The notes beneath the pieces are model-generated. The model was not told where the DNA came from, made no database searches, and saw only the letters and a program-made list of their open reading frames with translations. Position numbers and translations under genes: made by a program. 59,497 bases of DNA from Fimivicinus intestinavium (GTDB lineage Bacteria; Bacillota; Clostridia; Oscillospirales; Acutalibacteraceae). Of the stretch, positions 1 to 8,134 are shown in pieces. Each line of letters begins with the position of its first letter. Position 1 is the first letter of the stretch. Where the stretch lies: the NCBI GenBank assembly GCA_018715765.1, contig DVKY01000108.1, positions 1 through 59,497 on the forward strand. The letters run 5' to 3'.

Positions 1-71
1 TCTCGCATTGTCTCTACTACCGTTCGTTTGAATTCCGGTGTATATCGTTTGTTTGGTATTCCTTTTGGCAT
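1..71 (-). CDS. IS3-family transposase OrfA, N-terminus only (partial)
   Basis: Translation from the ATG at 71 gives MPKGIPNKRYTPEFKRTVVE and continues off the edge. This is the typical start of the helix-turn-helix OrfA protein of IS3/IS150 elements in Clostridia, which binds the element ends and is joined to OrfB by frameshifting. A GGGGTGA ribosome binding site lies just upstream. Only about 23 codons are visible. Identity rests on the characteristic N-terminus and the adjacent inverted-repeat-like sequence. Confidence 0.65.
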   Translation of the reverse strand, partial: MPKGIPNKRYTPEFKRTVVETMR

Positions 72-131
72 AATAAATCACCCCATCTGTTATCAGTATA
101 CCATACTGTCTAACAAATGGGGTGCTGTTCA
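1..131 (-). mobile_element. IS3-family (IS150-like) insertion sequence, left part cut by window edge
   Basis: The minus strand holds the first codons of a transposase OrfA, and beyond its start is a sequence ending TGAACAGCACCCC (119-131 on the minus strand), which resembles the terminal inverted repeat of IS150-type elements. The element therefore appears to end near base 131, roughly 150 bases from the end of the LacI-family gene. The rest lies outside the window, so intactness and the second end cannot be judged. Confidence 0.6.
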
Positions 132-278
132 TATCGCCGCTGCGGGGCTTATGCTGTAAATAACCATTGTATCATTGATTTGGGCCGGCGCCCTGCGGCT
201 GCGCTTTGCGCAACGAAATCATGATATAACAGAATCGGGCGCAAGAGGCAAGAAGGATATGCGTCCGTTTTTTGTGCG

Positions 279-1283
279 CTAAAGGGTCTGGTTGACAACA
301 ATGTTGCTCTTTAACACCTGATGAAATCGCGGTGCGTCCGGATTGTTGAGCCGGTTCAGGATCGCTTTACCGGCAAGGGTGCCTACGGTGCGGCCGGGCA
401 TATTGATCCAGCGCAGACCGGGACAGGGATAAACATAGGGGGGATTGAAAAGGCCCACGATTTCTACATCCTTAACCGGAGACAGATTACGCTCTGAGAG
501 GCAGCGCAGCGCCTCCTGCGTCATCACGTTGGTGGATACCAGAATGGCGGTCACGCCATTTTCGAGCATGTTGGCGACCTGCTGGTAAGCGGCGCCGGCA
601 TCCTGTGCGTTTGCTGTGGAATCTGCGCGGAGGATGCATGCGTTTTTAGGAGCCCAATGCTCTGCGGCGAGCGCATCCTGAAAACCGCGCAACCGTTCTG
701 TAGTGGTTTTTAGGTCGTCGTCGCTGGCAAGATAGCCGATTTTTTGGTGAAGCCCGGAGCGCAGAAATGATACTGTAATTTCATAGATAGAGTCATATGT
801 GGAAACAGTGAGCGTATCGCACCGGCAATTGTCCAGTTCTCGGTCAATGAGCAAAATAGGAAGATTTTTGGGAACGACATCGGCAATATCCTGAAAATCC
901 AGCAAAGTGGAAATTGCGATAATTCCATCCACCAGGCCGGCGCTTAGATAACGAAAGCTCTGGATTTCTTTTTTGGGGTTTTCTTTGGAGTTGCTGATGA
1001 GCAGAGAATATCCGGCGGAACGGACGATGGACTCAACTGCCTCGATAATGTTGAAAAAATAAGAGTTTGCAAAGGTTGGAATAATAAAACCGATGGTGTT
1101 TTTCTTCCCGGTTTTCAAGTTGCGCGCAACGAGGTCTGGCACGTAGGAGAGAGCCTCAATGGCGTCAAATACCACCTGCTTCGTTTGATTGGAGACGAAA
1201 CGAGTACCGTTGATCACGTGGGAAACGGTGGCGGTAGAAACACCGGCGAGCTTGGCGACATCTTGAATTGTAGAGCGCGGCAT
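279..1283 (-). CDS. LacI-family transcriptional repressor
   Basis: A LacI/GalR regulator of about 334 residues. The N-terminus has the classic LacI DNA-binding helix-turn-helix (TIQDVAKLAGVSTATVSHVI), followed by a hinge and a periplasmic-binding-protein-like effector domain. An in-frame ATG lies six codons upstream at 1301, but the ATG at 1283 is preferred: it has an AAGGTG ribosome binding site and gives the usual short LacI N-terminus. It is divergent from the ABC/sulfatase operon. Perfect and partial LacI-type palindromes lie at its own promoter and at the operon promoter, so it probably represses both and is released by the transported or processed substrate. The effector cannot be named. 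Confidence 0.93.
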   Translation of the reverse strand: MPRSTIQDVAKLAGVSTATVSHVINGTRFVSNQTKQVVFDAIEALSYVPDLVARNLKTGKKNTIGFIIPTFANSYFFNIIEAVESIVRSAGYSLLISNSKENPKKEIQSFRYLSAGLVDGIIAISTLLDFQDIADVVPKNLPILLIDRELDNCRCDTLTVSTYDSIYEITVSFLRSGLHQKIGYLASDDDLKTTTERLRGFQDALAAEHWAPKNACILRADSTANAQDAGAAYQQVANMLENGVTAILVSTNVMTQEALRCLSERNLSPVKDVEIVGLFNPPYVYPCPGLRWINMPGRTVGTLAGKAILNRLNNPDAPRFHQVLKSNIVVNQTL

Positions 1284-1337
1284 AGTCAACACCTTATCCA
1301 TTTCATAAAAACGTCTGATTTAGAAGAAACGGGCTTT

Positions 1338-1463
1338 TAATCGTTTAAATTATACGGTAGTCTGACAGTAGTGTCAACTACGTAAACGATAAAATAGAAT
1401 CAATTCAGGCAACAAGAAGCGTTCACTAAAAAAATTTTTTCAAGGTTAAGTAATCGTTTAACT
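1338..1463. promoter_or_regulatory. Auxiliary LacI-type operator half-sites
   Basis: Three sequences resemble the main operator: AATCGTTTAAATT near 1339-1351, ACGTAAACGAT at 1380-1390, and AAGTAATCGTTTAACT at 1448-1463. All contain the TCGTTTA core, forward or reversed. They flank the repressor's own promoter and lie 300-450 bases from the main operator, so DNA looping is possible. Assignment is by similarity only. Confidence 0.55.
1349..1377 (-). promoter_or_regulatory. Sigma-A promoter of the lacI-type gene
   Basis: On the minus strand TTGACA (1372-1377) and TATAAT (1349-1354) are separated by 17 bases, a full consensus match. The downstream edge touches an operator-like AATCGTTTAAATT sequence, which suggests autoregulation. 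Confidence 0.85.
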
Positions 1464-1731
1464 GAAAAAATAATGGAGATTCTATAATGTTTTGATGAAA
1501 AATCCTTTTCCTAACGCAATAAAATACGGTCAAAACGCTGTTTATTATGACTGCAAAGCAATTCAAAAAGCCATTTATGCACAACAAAAGGGAGGGGCGC
1601 CTCAGTCTTTTTCCATGAGAATTCTGAGCGCAGGAGGGAAAAATAGAGGATAGTCAAGGGTAAAACACACGCTTCTTAATGAGAGGAAGAATTTTCCAGG
1701 TTTTGAAACTAAAAAATATACAAAATATCTG

Positions 1732-1760
1732 TTGACAACGCGCAAAAAGTATGATATAAG
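1732..1760 (+). promoter_or_regulatory. Sigma-A promoter of the ABC/sulfatase operon
   Basis: TTGACA (1732-1737), a 17-base spacer and TATAAG (1755-1760). Transcription would start a few bases downstream, inside the perfect palindrome at 1763-1790. The mRNA would have a leader of about 135 bases before the first gene. Confidence 0.85.
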
Positions 1761-1762
1761 AT

Positions 1763-1790
1763 AGTAAATCGTTTACGTAAACGATTTACT
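1763..1790. promoter_or_regulatory. Perfect 28-bp palindromic operator (LacI type)
   Basis: The half-site AGTAAATCGTTTAC is followed directly by its exact reverse complement. The CG-centred TTTACGTAAA core fits LacI/GalR operators. It begins three bases after the -10 box, so a bound repressor would block transcription initiation. The divergent LacI-family protein is the obvious ligand. Confidence 0.88.
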
Positions 1791-1904
1791 AAATCGAACA
1801 TATCAGAAAAAAACGATGGGCGTTATTTTTTCAGGAACAAGAGAAGCGGAAATTCGCCTCCTTGGGGGCTTTGTTTCAAAATTTTTTAGAAAAGAGGAGT
1901 AAAC

Positions 1905-3005
1905 ATGAAAAAAAGCAGAATGGCCCGTCTCTTGGCTGCGGGAATGGCGGCGATCACACTGGTAGCCTCCCTGAGCGCCTGCACGCCGGATAGCGGCGGC
2001 GGGGACGCTGCGCAGGATGGCGAGCTCCAGACTGTGACATTCGGCCTGCAGACCGCCACCAACAGCTTGCCCTTCTATGTTGCAAAGGAGGAGGGCTTCT
2101 TTGAGGAAGCCGGGATCAACGCGGAATTTCTGGTCTACACATCCGGCGGCGCACAGATTGAGGCGGCGGCTTCCGATGCCTGGATGTTTGGCACGGGCGG
2201 TGTGTTCCCGGCCATCACGGGTATGCTCAACATCAATATGCGCGTGATTGGTTCTTGTATGTCCGACGACGCCATGGTAGACCTGTGGGTGCGGCCTGAC
2301 AGCCCGATTGCCAAGAGCGGCCCCGGCCACTGCGAGGAGTACCCCACTCTGTACGGCACCAAGGAGGACTGGGAGGGGATCACGGTGCTCGGCCCCGTCA
2401 ATACGACCGGCCACTATTGCCTGGTGCGTGCGCTGGATGCCTTTGGGCTAACGCTGTCTGACGTCAATGTCACCAATATGGAGGTAAACTCTGCGAACAC
2501 AGCCTTCCGGGCAGGCGAGGGCGATGCGATTATCTCCTGGTTGGCTCTGTCCGTGGATGCGGCCGCTGAAGGCTGGGTCAAAGCGGCAGTATTGTCCGAG
2601 GTCGGCGCGGACTCGCCCTCTATGATTTACGCGACAGAAGCGGCGTGCCAGGATCCGGAGCTGGTGGAAAAGGTGTTGAAAATCTATTACGAAACAGCTC
2701 AGTGGATTGAGGAAAATCCGGATAAAGCGACTGATTATTATTACAACCTGCTGTATGACAATGGCGTAACGGCAACCAAGGAAGAGTGCCGTGCGGTTTT
2801 GGAAGGGATTCCGTACCATACGCTGGAACAATCCCGTCATTACATGAACAAGGGCGAAGACGGCGAACGGTATATGATGCAATGCTTTGAAGATATTATG
2901 GAGTATCAGATTGCACAGGGCTCCTACACGCAGGAGGATCTGGAGACGGTGAAGCAGTTGGATTTGATGCCCGACGAATTTATTAATGCAATCACGCTGG
3001 AGTAA
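1905..3005 (+). CDS. ABC transporter substrate-binding lipoprotein (NMT1/TauA/SsuA-like)
   Basis: A 366-residue extracellular binding lipoprotein. The signal peptide ends in a lipobox LSAC with the lipidated Cys at about residue 26, followed by a Gly/Asp-rich linker. The mature part (TVTFGLQTATNSLPFYVAKE) has the layout of the NMT1/THI5, TauA and SsuA family, which binds taurine, sulfonates, thiamine precursors and similar small anions or aromatics. It has an AGAGGAG ribosome binding site and is first in the operon. Downstream sulfatase and sugar-type oxidoreductases suggest a sulfated organic compound as ligand, but the sequence does not identify it. Confidence 0.88.
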   Translation: MKKSRMARLLAAGMAAITLVASLSACTPDSGGGDAAQDGELQTVTFGLQTATNSLPFYVAKEEGFFEEAGINAEFLVYTSGGAQIEAAASDAWMFGTGGVFPAITGMLNINMRVIGSCMSDDAMVDLWVRPDSPIAKSGPGHCEEYPTLYGTKEDWEGITVLGPVNTTGHYCLVRALDAFGLTLSDVNVTNMEVNSANTAFRAGEGDAIISWLALSVDAAAEGWVKAAVLSEVGADSPSMIYATEAACQDPELVEKVLKIYYETAQWIEENPDKATDYYYNLLYDNGVTATKEECRAVLEGIPYHTLEQSRHYMNKGEDGERYMMQCFEDIMEYQIAQGSYTQEDLETVKQLDLMPDEFINAITLE

Positions 3006-3071
3006 CCGAGCCTGACGAACGGGCTGCGCTGAACCGGCGCAGCCCGTTCCGGTCAAAAAGGAGTTTATTGT

Positions 3072-3899
3072 ATGAACACCAATCAGGAAAAGCTTACAAA
3101 AGCCGTTGATCGGGAGCGTAAGCAGATCAAACATAAAAGCAGGAATCTGCTGCTGACCTCCATCGCCAGCATTGCCGTTCTATTGATCCTGTGGGAGCTG
3201 TCCGTTCGGCTGGGCTGGATCACAAGCCGGTTTTTCTGCGCCCCCTCCGAGGTGCTCGCCGCTCTGATCGATAAGCTGAGCAGTCAGGCGCCGGATGGCG
3301 CCACCCTTCCCGTGCATATCCTCTCCAGTATGAAAATTTCAATGATTGGCTTTTTGATGGCAGTAGTAGTGGGTACCCCATTGGGGCTTTTGATGGGATG
3401 GTATAAGCCTGTGGATAAATTTGTCCGCCCCGTGTTCAATCTCATTCGCCCGATCCCCGCCGTTGGATGGATCCCATTGATGATTGTACTGCTGGGCATT
3501 GGGCTGGCGCCCAAGGTTTTCATCGTTTTTCTGTCCGCATTTGTGGCGGTGGTTCTCAATTCATATGCCGGTATTAAGCTGACCAATCAGGCCATGATTA
3601 ATGTATCAAAGACCTGCGGCGCATCGAATTTTACGATCTTCCGCCGTGTAGGCATACCGTCCGCCATGCCGATGGTATTCACCGGCTGGAAGGTGGGTCT
3701 GGGGCTCTCCTGGTCCACGCTGGTAGCGGCGGAAATGCTCGCCTCCAACGATGGCCTGGGCTACATGATCCTGGCCGGGCGGCAATTTATGCGCGTGAAT
3801 CTGATTATGGTCGGCATGTTGACCATCGGCATCATCGGATTGATCCTGTTCGCCCTGCTTAACGGGATCGAAAAATTTGTATTGAGATGGAGGCAGTAG
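3072..3899 (+). CDS. ABC transporter permease 1 (TauC/SsuC-like)
   Basis: A 275-residue inner-membrane permease of the BPD_transp_1 type, with about six hydrophobic segments after a basic N-terminus. The coupling (EAA) loop is visible as GASNFTIFRRVGIPSAMP at about residues 180-200 and would contact one of the two ATPases. It is preceded by an AAAGGAG ribosome binding site and followed after seven bases by a second, different permease, so the channel is probably a heterodimer. TauABC/SsuABC systems normally have one permease gene that forms a homodimer. Confidence 0.92.
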   Translation: MNTNQEKLTKAVDRERKQIKHKSRNLLLTSIASIAVLLILWELSVRLGWITSRFFCAPSEVLAALIDKLSSQAPDGATLPVHILSSMKISMIGFLMAVVVGTPLGLLMGWYKPVDKFVRPVFNLIRPIPAVGWIPLMIVLLGIGLAPKVFIVFLSAFVAVVLNSYAGIKLTNQAMINVSKTCGASNFTIFRRVGIPSAMPMVFTGWKVGLGLSWSTLVAAEMLASNDGLGYMILAGRQFMRVNLIMVGMLTIGIIGLILFALLNGIEKFVLRWRQ

Positions 3900-3906
3900 A
3901 AGCGGT

Positions 3907-4692
3907 ATGAAAAAGCATACGTTTATTGCAAAAGATTTTCTGCTCAACCTGCTCTCCTTTTTGTCGCTGGGGCTGTTGGTCCTTTTATGGATTGTGGCCT
4001 CCAGTGGAGAGTCTTCGATTTTGCCATCCCCCTATGAGGTTTGGAGCAAGTTTGTCTCTCTTTCTGAGAATCCGATTGCCGGGATGTCAATGCTGGGGCA
4101 CTCCCTGCAAAGCCTGCGGCGGGTGTTTGTGGGCCTGCTGGCCGCCACAGCGGTTGGGATTCCCCTTGGCACCATGATCGGCTGGAGCGAGCGGTTCCGG
4201 GCCATCTTTCAGCCGGTGTTTGAAATTATCCGGCCGATTCCCCCGCTTGCCTGGGTGCCGCTGATTTCGATCTGGTGCGGCGTTTTTGAATTTTCCAAGT
4301 ACATCCTGGTGTTTATCGGCACCTTTTCTGCGATTGTGGTCAACACATATGCGGGCGTAAACCTGGCGAATAAGGATAATATCGCGGTGGGCCGCATGTT
4401 TGGCGCACGGGGAATCCGCCTGATTACCGATGTGGTGTTTCCCTCAGCGCTGCCCTCCATTATGGCGGGCTTAAAAACTGCCCTGACGACCGGATGGGGG
4501 GTTGTGCTGGCGGCTGAAATGATTTCGGCAAATTATGGCCTCGGCATGCTGGTCACGCGCGGATCAGACAGCAACGACATTCAACTCGTGCTGGTAGCGA
4601 TGCTGCTCATCGGGATTATCGGCGCATTGATGTCCACAGCCTTTACCATCCTTGAAAGGAGGCTCAGCCCATGGCGGACCGATTTAAATTGA
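3907..4692 (+). CDS. ABC transporter permease 2 (TauC/SsuC-like)
   Basis: A 261-residue second permease of the same family, with a first membrane segment at about residues 14-30 and an EAA loop GARGIRLITDVVFPSALPS. It differs clearly from permease 1, so this is an old duplication and not an assembly repeat. Its last 22 bases overlap the start of the first ATPase gene, indicating translational coupling. It presumably pairs with permease 1, each half docking on a different ATPase. Confidence 0.92.
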   Translation: MKKHTFIAKDFLLNLLSFLSLGLLVLLWIVASSGESSILPSPYEVWSKFVSLSENPIAGMSMLGHSLQSLRRVFVGLLAATAVGIPLGTMIGWSERFRAIFQPVFEIIRPIPPLAWVPLISIWCGVFEFSKYILVFIGTFSAIVVNTYAGVNLANKDNIAVGRMFGARGIRLITDVVFPSALPSIMAGLKTALTTGWGVVLAAEMISANYGLGMLVTRGSDSNDIQLVLVAMLLIGIIGALMSTAFTILERRLSPWRTDLN

Positions 4693-5438
4693 GCGTCAGG
4701 GAGCTGTCCAAGGCATTCGTCACAAAAAAGAACGATACGCTGGTGATAGACGATATCAGTATGGATGTGCGGGAGAATGAGTTCCTGGTCATCCTGGGGC
4801 CGGGCCAGTGCGGCAAAACGGTTTTGCTGAATATGATTGCAGGGCTTTTAAAGCCGACGCTTGGAGAGATCTATCTGGATGGCGACAAGATGGACGGCCT
4901 GGATAAGCGCGTGTTGATGGTGTTTCAAAAGCTGGCCCTGCTGCCCTGGCTGACCGTCAGCAAAAATGTGCAGATCGGCCTGAAATACGCCAAGGTTCCG
5001 AAGGAGCAACGGGAAAAAACCGCGCAGCATTACATTGATCTGGTCGGACTTCAGGGCTTTGAGAACGCCTATCCGCATCAGCTCTCCGGCGGTATGAAGC
5101 AGCGCGTCGGGATTGCAAGAGCCTATGCCAGTGCGCCGGAGATCCTGTTGATGGATGAACCGTTTGGGCAGCTGGATGCGCAAACGCGTTACGCAATGGA
5201 GGATGAAATTTTAAAGATCTGGAATCAGGATAAGCGCACGATCCTTTTTGTCACCAACAATATTGAAGAGGCCGTATATCTGGCAGACCGCATTGTGCTG
5301 CTGTCTAAACGGCCGGCAAAGGTGAAAAATGTATTTGATCTGACTGGCCTGGCGCGCCCCAGAAACAATCTGTCGGAGGATTTTCTAAAAATCCGTCAGG
5401 AAATCGCCGATCAGATGGATTTGGATTTGGGTCAGTAG
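4671..5438 (+). CDS. ABC transporter ATPase 1 (TauB/SsuB-like, degenerate Walker A and H-loop)
   Basis: A 255-residue nucleotide-binding subunit. The signature LSGGM (138-142), the Q-loop Gln (86) and the Walker B Asp-Glu (162-163) are intact. The Walker A loop reads GPGQCGKT (43-50), with Gln46 in place of a conserved Gly. The H-loop reads VTNNIEEA, with Asn196 in place of the catalytic His. Both changes lie in the half of the ATP site that this subunit provides itself. Together with the degenerate signature of ATPase 2 they predict one inactive or weak composite site. The start ATG overlaps the permease 2 gene. Confidence 0.93.
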   Translation: MADRFKLSVRELSKAFVTKKNDTLVIDDISMDVRENEFLVILGPGQCGKTVLLNMIAGLLKPTLGEIYLDGDKMDGLDKRVLMVFQKLALLPWLTVSKNVQIGLKYAKVPKEQREKTAQHYIDLVGLQGFENAYPHQLSGGMKQRVGIARAYASAPEILLMDEPFGQLDAQTRYAMEDEILKIWNQDKRTILFVTNNIEEAVYLADRIVLLSKRPAKVKNVFDLTGLARPRNNLSEDFLKIRQEIADQMDLDLGQ

Positions 5439-5449
5439 GGAGGATAAAC

Positions 5450-6199
5450 ATGGCTGAAAACAATCCGTATAAAGTAGAAGTACGCCATTTATATAAAAAT
5501 TTCGGTTCTCTGGAAGTGCTGAAGGATTGCAATTTTAACGTCAGGCGCGGCGAGTTTATCTGTGTGGTAGGGCCCACCGGATGCGGCAAAACCACCTTTT
5601 TGAACCTGCTGACCTGTCTTCTGGAGCCTACCAGCGGTGAAATATTGATCGACGGCAAGCCGGCCAACCCGAAAAAGCACAACCTGGCATTCGTTTTTCA
5701 GGAACCCACTGCGTATCCCTGGCTGACGGTGCGCAAGAATTTGGGGTATTGCCTGTCGCTCAAGCATGTTCCCAAAAAGGAGATCGCCTCCCGTGTGGAG
5801 AGCATTGCAAAGCTGATGGGCCTGAGCGCGGATTTGGACCGGTATCCCAGCGAGCTTTCCACCAGCACAGAGCAGAAGGTGGTCATCGGACGGGCGTTTG
5901 CAATGAATCCGGATCTGCTGCTCATGGACGAGCCCTACGGTCAGATGGATATCAAAACCCGTTTCTATCTGGAGGATGAGGTGGTTCGCATCTGGAAGGA
6001 ACTGCATAGTACCGTTTTGTTCATTACGCATAATATTGAGGAAGCGGTCTATCTGGCAGATCGTATTTTAATCCTTTCTCAAAAGCCTGCCAGCGTTAAG
6101 GAGGATGTGACGGTCGACCTGCCCCGCCCAAGGGATATAAACTCGCCGGAGTTCGTCCGGTTACGCAGCTATGTGACCGATCAGATCAAATGGTGGTAG
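5450..6199 (+). CDS. ABC transporter ATPase 2 (TauB/SsuB-like, degenerate signature motif)
   Basis: A 249-residue nucleotide-binding subunit following ATPase 1 after 11 bases, with a GGGAGGA ribosome binding site. Walker A (GPTGCGKT, 41-48), Q-loop, Walker B Glu161 and H-loop His194 are canonical. The ABC signature, normally LSGGQ or LSGGM, reads LSTST (136-140), so both glycines that contact the ATP gamma-phosphate are lost. The subunit can therefore supply a competent Walker A/B/His side but a poor signature side. This is the mirror image of the defects in ATPase 1 and implies an obligate heterodimer. Confidence 0.93.
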   Translation: MAENNPYKVEVRHLYKNFGSLEVLKDCNFNVRRGEFICVVGPTGCGKTTFLNLLTCLLEPTSGEILIDGKPANPKKHNLAFVFQEPTAYPWLTVRKNLGYCLSLKHVPKKEIASRVESIAKLMGLSADLDRYPSELSTSTEQKVVIGRAFAMNPDLLLMDEPYGQMDIKTRFYLEDEVVRIWKELHSTVLFITHNIEEAVYLADRILILSQKPASVKEDVTVDLPRPRDINSPEFVRLRSYVTDQIKWW

Positions 6200-6211
6200 G
6201 GGGATGTATAC

Positions 6212-7087
6212 ATGATGAAATTATGCTGCGGGTCAAATCTCTATGCTTCGTTTCCGCTGGAGACCGCTTTGCGCGAAATGTCCAGGATTGGATTTCGCTA
6301 CGTGGATCTATGGGCCTGCAAGGCGATCTGCGACCATGCGGATCCGAAAAAAACGAGCCCGGAGGAAGTCCGTGAGCTGCTGCGCCGCTTCGATATGACG
6401 GCAGTATCCATGACGCTGTTCCTTATGACCGACGAAGAACGGCGGGAACGGATGCAGTTTGCCGCCGCACTGGGAATTCCTGTAGTCATTTGGGAGCCTG
6501 CCCAATCCCCAGATTGGGCGGATAACATGACAAATTTGAACCCTGTCAGTGTTCCCTATGGGAAACCAGGCAGAAGCCTTGCCGATTATATGAGCCTGCT
6601 CCGGCAGGATCTTGAATATGCAAAATTTCTGGGGCTGAAGATTGGAATTGAGGTGCCCCATTGCTATACGCTGAATGAATACCTTTATCAGATTTATCAG
6701 ACAGATCGGCGTATCGATGATGATGCTTTGGCTTATATTATCGCTCCGCCCCACGCTAATGCGCGGGGATATGAGGCGGAGGATGTATACCGCATGATTG
6801 CTCCCAAACGCGCTTATATGCTGTATTTATGGGACGTTAAAAAAGGCTTTTCTTTCCCTGCCAGCGACCGGGCGTTCGGTACAGGAGAGGAGCAGATGCC
6901 GGGCGGTGGACAGCGCGATTTTCAAGCGCAGATTGAAGCCTTTTCTCAAAACGGCTTTTCCGGCTGGTACAATGTTTCCTGCCATGGAACCGAAGGATGG
7001 GACGACCTGGAAAGGGTTAACGCTTGCTTAGGAAAAGCGTTTGCGCTTGTGTCGCCGCTCATTCAGGAAAGAGAAGGGAGAGGATAA
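6212..7087 (+). CDS. Sugar phosphate isomerase/epimerase-like TIM-barrel enzyme
   Basis: A 291-residue protein of the AP-endonuclease-2 superfamily (xylose isomerase-like TIM barrel), the family of IolE/IolI, hydroxypyruvate isomerases and the DgpC/CarC-type C-glycoside-cleaving subunits. It starts MMKLCCGSNL. Metal-ligand candidates are the Glu in LKIGIEVPHCYT and His/Asp residues in the C-terminal half. It overlaps nothing and lies 12 bases after ATPase 2. Gfo/Idh/MocA oxidoreductases next to this fold are typical of sugar, inositol and glycoside catabolic clusters. The exact reaction is unknown. Confidence 0.8.
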   Translation: MMKLCCGSNLYASFPLETALREMSRIGFRYVDLWACKAICDHADPKKTSPEEVRELLRRFDMTAVSMTLFLMTDEERRERMQFAAALGIPVVIWEPAQSPDWADNMTNLNPVSVPYGKPGRSLADYMSLLRQDLEYAKFLGLKIGIEVPHCYTLNEYLYQIYQTDRRIDDDALAYIIAPPHANARGYEAEDVYRMIAPKRAYMLYLWDVKKGFSFPASDRAFGTGEEQMPGGGQRDFQAQIEAFSQNGFSGWYNVSCHGTEGWDDLERVNACLGKAFALVSPLIQEREGRG

Positions 7088-7090
7088 AGA

Positions 7091-8134
7091 ATGGTCAAAC
7101 TTGTGATGTTGGGCGTTGCCCATCCACATGCGCACAATTGGGCCCATGCATGGCAGATGCATACCAAAGCGGATTTGGTTGGCGTGTGGGATGAGGATCA
7201 GGCGCTGGCGCAGCAGTTTGCACAGCAATATGGGATTGCCTGCTACGAGACAATGGAGCAGGCGCTCGCACAGCCTGAAGTCACCGCTGTGGGGATTTGT
7301 GCGGAAAACGCGCGGCATGCCGCTTACACAATTGCGGCGGCGCAGGCGAGCAAGCAGATCCTCTGCGAAAAGCCCACCGCTGCCACACTGGAGGATTGCA
7401 GGGCGATGAAGCAGGCGGTGGAGCAGGCCGGCGTGCGCTACATGCAGGCTTTTCCGATGCGTGTGGACCCAGTCAATGAAAAAATAAAGGCCCTCCTGGA
7501 GGAAAACCAGATCGGCCCTGTCGTGAGTTTTCGCAAACGGCATGGGATCGGTTGGGCGGCGGAAGGGCCGACGCCCGCGCCTCTTGCCTGGTTTACAAAC
7601 CCGGCGCTTTCCGGAGGCGGCGCATTCCTGGATGAGGGAATCCATGCGGCGGATTTTTTGATCTGGATGTTTGGCGAGCCGAAATACATAACGGCAAAAA
7701 TTCCACCCAGCACAGTCGGGCTGAAGGTGGAAGACAATGGCGTGGCTATCATTGAGTTTGCCAATGGGATCCTGGGCACCATGCAAGCCTCCTGGACCTT
7801 TGCGGCCGGCTCCCTGACCACAGAAATTTTTGGCCTGGAGGGGACGATCCAGCAAAGCTTCAACGATTGCGCCTCCACTACCATCAATGGAGAAAACAAT
7901 TTCCCGCTGCAGGTGTATCGCAAGGGAAAGCCTCTGGCAGGCTGGGAAAACCCGCGGATGCCGGTCAATTTTAAGCACATTCATGAAGCAGTTGCCGCAC
8001 GGTTTATCGACTGCCTGGAGACGGGGGAGGCGTTTCCCTCTACGCTGGAGGATGGATATGCTGCGCTGCGCCTGATCCTGGCGGCGTACAAATCGGCCAG
8101 GGAAAACCGCACAGTGGCGATGGAGGAGATCTGA
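7091..8134 (+). CDS. Gfo/Idh/MocA-family oxidoreductase (first of three)
   Basis: A 347-residue NAD(P)-dependent dehydrogenase-like protein. The N-terminal Rossmann strand reads VMLGVAHPHAH instead of the usual GxGxxG, as in a minority subgroup of the family. The conserved EKP is at 93-95 and the catalytic Asp181/His185 pair lies in AFLDEGIHAADFL. It is the most divergent of the three oxidoreductases here, so it may act on another position of the substrate. It begins three bases after the isomerase stop and directly abuts the next gene. The substrate is inferred to be a polyol, sugar or inositol derivative. Confidence 0.88.
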   Translation: MVKLVMLGVAHPHAHNWAHAWQMHTKADLVGVWDEDQALAQQFAQQYGIACYETMEQALAQPEVTAVGICAENARHAAYTIAAAQASKQILCEKPTAATLEDCRAMKQAVEQAGVRYMQAFPMRVDPVNEKIKALLEENQIGPVVSFRKRHGIGWAAEGPTPAPLAWFTNPALSGGGAFLDEGIHAADFLIWMFGEPKYITAKIPPSTVGLKVEDNGVAIIEFANGILGTMQASWTFAAGSLTTEIFGLEGTIQQSFNDCASTTINGENNFPLQVYRKGKPLAGWENPRMPVNFKHIHEAVAARFIDCLETGEAFPSTLEDGYAALRLILAAYKSARENRTVAMEEI

